Origin: JBBRFH01 sp038224615
Lineage (GTDB): Bacteria; Planctomycetota; Phycisphaerae; Tepidisphaerales; Tepidisphaeraceae
NCBI GenBank assembly: GCA_038224615.1
Contig: JBBRFH010000159.1
Location: 1 to 8,132, forward strand
Length of the DNA: 8,132 nt
Direction of reading: 5' to 3'
The position numbers were made by a program, and so were the translations under genes. The notes under the pieces were generated by a model. The model ran no database searches and had not been told where the DNA came from. It saw nothing but the letters and a program-made list of their open reading frames with translations. Below are positions 6,149 to 8,132 of the stretch, piece after piece (within the stretch, counting starts at the first letter, position 1; every line of letters starts with the position of its first letter).

Positions 6149-6213
6149 CCACAGATTGCCCAGATGACTCAGATTCAGACGCATTTAATCTCTGGAATCT
6201 GTGTAATCTGCGA
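6149..6213. repeat. Nine-nt-periodic inverted repeat (family C) after the terminator
   Basis: The left arm carries CAGATT, CAGATG and CAGATT at 6152, 6161 and 6170; the right arm carries AATCT at 6187, 6196 and 6205. Both arms have an exact 9-nt period and share one symmetry axis (paired positions add to 12362), so the whole is an imperfect hairpin with an 11-nt loop. The bases between the units are poorly paired, so it is the periodic core that is conserved. It lies outside both transcription units as drawn, between the terminator and the riboswitch promoter. From memory, CAGATT/AATCTG elements of this type recur in many environmental genomes; this was not checked. Confidence 0.85.
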
Positions 6214-6365
6214 GCCGGGCCGCTTCTCTTTGCGGTTCCATCTCCACCAACAACTGGCAACCACGGTCAGGTCGTCAATGGGAGTGATCCGCGCGCATGC
6301 TTGTGGGTGTGAACGCGGCCGCTTTTTATAGTGGAACGGGCCGGGAGGCGAGCCTATATTTCCCG
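6214..6365. other. Non-coding stretch with no recognised gene
   Basis: No reading frame here has a plausible start, ribosome-binding site and protein-like composition. Small items seen are a GCGGCCGC palindrome followed by five T (6315-6327), and two -10-like hexamers, TATAGT (6327-6332) and TATATT (6355-6360). The second has a poor -35 candidate TGGAAC (6332-6337) at 17 bp. Any of these might start the riboswitch transcript further upstream than the candidate at 6373-6400. Nothing else is supported. Confidence 0.5.
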
Positions 6366-6372
6366 CGTCGCC

Positions 6373-6400
6373 TTGAAGAAAAGCGTGGCGACGACATACT
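6373..6400 (+). promoter_or_regulatory. Candidate promoter for the riboswitch-terC transcript
   Basis: TTGAAG (6373-6378, four of six to TTGACA) and CATACT (6395-6400, four of six to TATAAT) are 16 bp apart, and transcription would begin near 6407, about 7 nt before the riboswitch P1 helix. The position fits a riboswitch leader well, although the hexamers themselves are moderate. A dyad CGTCGCC/GGCGACG (6366-6372 and 6387-6393) straddles the -35 element and could be an operator. Confidence 0.45.
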
Positions 6401-6413
6401 CTCAACGAACAGT

Positions 6414-6528
6414 TGATGGGGAGTAGCCTCCCGCTAGTGCGGGCGTGATTGGCGTCAAGACGGGGTTGCGGCATCGGCCGCGACCTCCGCTGATCACCTG
6501 CGGTTCGACGCAGAGCGCGAGACCATCA
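6414..6528 (+). promoter_or_regulatory. yybP-ykoY manganese riboswitch
   Basis: The family's 5' signature GGGGAGTAGC is at 6418-6427 and its 3' partner GCGAGACC (consensus GCAAGACC) at 6517-6524. Helix P1 is perfect: TGATGG (6414-6419) with CCATCA (6523-6528). Inside it are three hairpins: CCCGC/GCGGG (6430-6434, 6439-6443); a two-part arm with GTGAT/ATCAC (6445-6449, 6493-6497) and a 9-bp upper helix GGTTGCGGC/GCCGCGACC (6464-6472, 6477-6485); and CTGCG/CGCAG (6498-6502, 6509-6513). This layout is that of the yybP-ykoY class, known to bind Mn2+ and to stand before TerC-family and other manganese exporter genes, as it does here. Class and target agree independently, so the call is firm. Mn2+ would be expected to raise terC expression; the mechanism is inferred. 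Confidence 0.9.
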
Positions 6529-6537
6529 TGGCTTAAT

Positions 6538-6591
6538 TGCCGTGGTGAGTTCTCGTTCCCTCTGAATCCGGGAACGAAGCCCGCCACGGCA
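6538..6591 (+). promoter_or_regulatory. Two-tier leader hairpin between riboswitch and terC (possible expression platform)
   Basis: The outer helix is TGCCGTGG (6538-6545) with CCACGGCA (6584-6591); the inner helix is TCGTTCCC (6553-6560) with GGGAACGA (6570-6577). Both have eight perfect pairs, and the inner loop has 9 nt. The last paired base is the A of the ATG at 6591. An alternative helix CATGGC (6527-6532) with GCCGTG (6539-6544) would use bases from the 3' edge of P1 and from the outer helix, giving a possible switch. No T-run follows, so control at translation is more likely than termination. Confidence 0.65.
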
Positions 6592-7739
6592 TGGGAACAT
6601 GGACCATGCTTTGGATTTGGGTCGGATTTATTGTTTTCATCCTGCTGATGCTCGCGCTGGACCTGGGCGTGTTCCACCGCAAGGCGCACGTCGTGCGCCT
6701 CAAGGAGGCGCTCGGGTGGTCGGCGGTCTGGGTTACGATGGGGTTGGCGTTCAGCGTTTTTGTCTACTTCGCCTACGAGCGCCACTGGCTGGGTCTGGGC
6801 CTGCCGCCGACGGGCGACACCACCACGGTCGTCGACCTGATGGCGGTCACCCCCGACAACCCGCAGGGCATTAACCACGGCGCTCAGGCGACGATCAAGT
6901 ACCTCACCGGCTATGTGATCGAGAAGTCGCTCAGCGTCGACAACATCTTCGTCATCGCCATGATCTTCACGTTCCTGGCGGTGCCGCCGATCTACCAGCA
7001 TCGCGTGCTCTTCTGGGGCATCCTCGGCGCGCTGGTGATGCGCGGGGCCATGATCGCCGTCGGCGCGCAACTCATCCGCGAGTTTAGCTGGATCATCTAC
7101 GTCTTCGGCGGATTCCTGATTCTGACCGGGATCAAGATGCTCTTCATCACCGAGCACAAAGATCCCTCTAAAAACATCGTGGTGCGCCTCGCGCGACGAA
7201 TGTTGCCGGTGACCGACCGCTTCCATGGGCAACATTTTTTCGTACGCGCCGGATCGCCCGCCAGCCACGCGTGCCCCGTCCCGGGCGCACTCGTTCAAAA
7301 CGACGTCGCCGTCGACCGCATGGAAAAATTGCGCCCCGGCGCGTGGATGATGACACCGCTGTTCCTGGCTTTGCTGCTCGTCGAGTTCACGGACCTGATC
7401 TTCGCCGTCGATTCGATCCCGGCGATCTTCGCCATCACCACCGACCCGTTCCTGGTGTTCACCAGCAACGTCTTCGCCATTCTCGGCCTGCGAAGCCTCT
7501 ACTTCGCGCTGGCGGGCATGATCGACACGTTCCGGTACCTCAAGGTTTCGCTGGCGGCCGTGCTCGTGCTGGTGGGCGTGAAGATGATGACGCACACGCA
7601 GTTGAAAGCGTGGCTCGGTGAGTACTTCAACCTGTATCTGCTGGCGGCTGTGCTGCTGATCCTCGTCACGGGTGTCGTCGCCTCCGTGCTGAGCGATCGA
7701 CGCCGCCAAGCGACGCCAAAACCTCCACGCTTAACTTAA
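6591..7739 (+). CDS. TerC-family integral membrane protein, probable manganese exporter (Alx/YkoY type)
   Basis: TerC-family proteins are inner-membrane metal transporters; Alx of E. coli and YkoY/YceF of Bacillus are tied to Mn2+ efflux or metal supply to secreted enzymes. The protein opens with a hydrophobic helix ending in LDLGVFHRK (23-31) and has about eight to nine predicted membrane segments. Family signatures are YLTGYVIEKSLSVDN (104-118), with the membrane acidic residue D117, and VEFTDLIFAVDSIPA (264-278), with E265, D268 and D273. It is 382 aa, longer than the usual 310-350: loops at about 64-100 and 218-250 carry extra residues. Two in-frame ATGs exist, 6591 and 6606; the second gives MLWIWVGF, closer to many homologues, and GGGAA lies 8 nt before it, while the first is at the edge of the leader hairpin. 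A yybP-ykoY riboswitch upstream supports a manganese role. The exact cation is inferred. Confidence 0.93.
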   Translation: MGTWTMLWIWVGFIVFILLMLALDLGVFHRKAHVVRLKEALGWSAVWVTMGLAFSVFVYFAYERHWLGLGLPPTGDTTTVVDLMAVTPDNPQGINHGAQATIKYLTGYVIEKSLSVDNIFVIAMIFTFLAVPPIYQHRVLFWGILGALVMRGAMIAVGAQLIREFSWIIYVFGGFLILTGIKMLFITEHKDPSKNIVVRLARRMLPVTDRFHGQHFFVRAGSPASHACPVPGALVQNDVAVDRMEKLRPGAWMMTPLFLALLLVEFTDLIFAVDSIPAIFAITTDPFLVFTSNVFAILGLRSLYFALAGMIDTFRYLKVSLAAVLVLVGVKMMTHTQLKAWLGEYFNLYLLAAVLLILVTGVVASVLSDRRRQATPKPPRLT

Positions 7740-7805
7740 GCAAAACTCTGCCGCCCGAAGGCGACGGAACGAATGTTTCACCAATCCTCGAAAGGAAGTA
7801 ACCCC

Positions 7806-8033
7806 ATGAAGTGCCCCCGATGTGACCTGCCGCTCAACGTCTCGCAGCGGCAAAGCGTTGAGATCGACGTATGCCCCCAGTGCCGCGGCGTGTGGCTGGA
7901 CCGCGGCGAGTTGGATAAAATCGTCAACCGCTACGAAGCCTACGATGCCGAAGATGAACGTAGCAACTACGCCGAGCACCAGCACCACGATACCCCGAAG
8001 CGAAAGGGATTCTGGCAGGAGTTTTTCTACTGA
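7806..8033 (+). CDS. Small zinc-ribbon protein of the zf-TFIIB type
   Basis: This 75-aa protein starts at the ATG at 7806, 9 nt after AAGGA (7792-7796); an upstream ATG at 7773 lacks such a site. Four cysteines form a zinc ribbon: C3 and C6 in MKCPRCDLPL, C23 and C26 in DVCPQCRGVWLDRGEL. The CxGxWLDxGEL ending is the hallmark of the zf-TFIIB domain of bacterial small proteins. The acidic, His-containing linker (about 42-64) and the C-terminal KRKGFWQEFFY are also common in this group. Its biochemical role is not known to me; the name does not prove it is a transcription factor. It follows terC by 66 nt on the same strand with no terminator between, so it probably shares the riboswitch transcript. 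TGA is followed directly by an in-frame TAA. Confidence 0.85.
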   Translation: MKCPRCDLPLNVSQRQSVEIDVCPQCRGVWLDRGELDKIVNRYEAYDAEDERSNYAEHQHHDTPKRKGFWQEFFY

Positions 8034-8132
8034 TAAAAGGGACCGAAGGCGGGCGGCGCGCGCGCGCCCCCCCCCCAAACCAAACAACAGAAATTGAAAG
8101 ACAAGGGTTTTAAGACACAGTCCCACAAACAG
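8034..8132. other. Low-complexity non-coding end of the window
   Basis: After the zinc-ribbon stop the sequence passes through a GC dinucleotide run (8056-8067) into ten C (8067-8076) and then an A-rich, G-poor stretch to the edge. No gene or clean terminator is visible. The composition differs sharply from the rest of the window. It may be a damaged copy of a GC-rich terminator hairpin or low-quality sequence at a contig end. Confidence 0.5.

Noticed and set aside
6149..6213. CRISPR array, because of regularly spaced short repeats
   Set aside because: Units are about 6 nt at 9-nt spacing with mirrored arms; there are no 24-40 nt repeats, spacers or cas genes.
4284..6260. 658-residue open frame on the minus strand opposite the transketolase gene
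   Set aside because: It is a shadow of GC-rich codon use: repetitive Val/Glu/Asp/Arg composition, no recognisable domain, and it runs through the terminator and into the repeat. The plus-strand gene has clear motifs.
6289..6327. Terminator-like stem CCGCG/CGCGG followed by five T
   Set aside because: Only five pairs with a 20-nt loop and 4 nt before the T-run, and no gene ends shortly upstream.
6402..7709. 435-residue open frame on the minus strand opposite terC
   Set aside because: It is rich in His, Gln, Asp and Arg without a domain, and is antisense to the well-supported TerC frame and riboswitch.
7731..8126. Minus-strand open frame at the right edge
   Set aside because: It is antisense to the zinc-ribbon gene, which has a good ribosome-binding site and a Cys4 motif, and part of it lies in the low-complexity tail.

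Overview
The window is GC-rich chromosomal DNA carrying housekeeping genes, with no transposase, integrase, phage gene, tRNA or rRNA that I can see. Gene content (peptidoglycan recycling kinase, ClpS, ThiL, TsaE, a divergent transketolase), base composition and several families of hairpin-forming intergenic repeats suggest an environmental bacterium, perhaps of the Planctomycetota (Phycisphaerae-like). That placement is an impression and was not tested by any search.

Layout. Three genes run leftward: anmK (anhydro-MurNAc kinase), prmC (release-factor glutamine methyltransferase) and the first 25 codons of an unidentified gene whose ATG overlaps the prmC stop. A 107-bp divergent gap (2061-2167) separates them from a rightward run: clpS, thiL, tsaE and a 641-residue transketolase-like enzyme, ending at a good intrinsic terminator (6064-6121). 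After a 555-bp non-coding stretch comes a second rightward unit: a promoter candidate, a yybP-ykoY (manganese-sensing) riboswitch at 6414-6528, a leader hairpin, a TerC-family membrane protein gene and a small zinc-ribbon (zf-TFIIB type) gene. The last 100 bases are low-complexity and may be poor-quality sequence at a contig end.

How the parts work together. The clpS-thiL-tsaE-transketolase run is a mixed housekeeping unit (protein-degradation adaptor, thiamine diphosphate synthesis, tRNA t6A modification, ThDP-dependent carbon metabolism). ThiL makes the cofactor that the transketolase needs, which is suggestive but proves no functional link. The riboswitch-terC-zinc ribbon unit reads as a manganese homeostasis cassette.

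The most unusual feature is the spacers. Three gaps hold three sequence-distinct hairpin elements, each with degenerate internal repeats of about 8-12 nt: a perfect 34-bp stem before thiL, an imperfect 44-position stem before the transketolase gene, and a 9-nt-periodic dyad after the terminator. A fourth, short dyad precedes tsaE. The genes directly behind three of these elements lack an ordinary free Shine-Dalgarno site; for thiL the hairpin's own last bases (GGTGA) make the ribosome-binding site.
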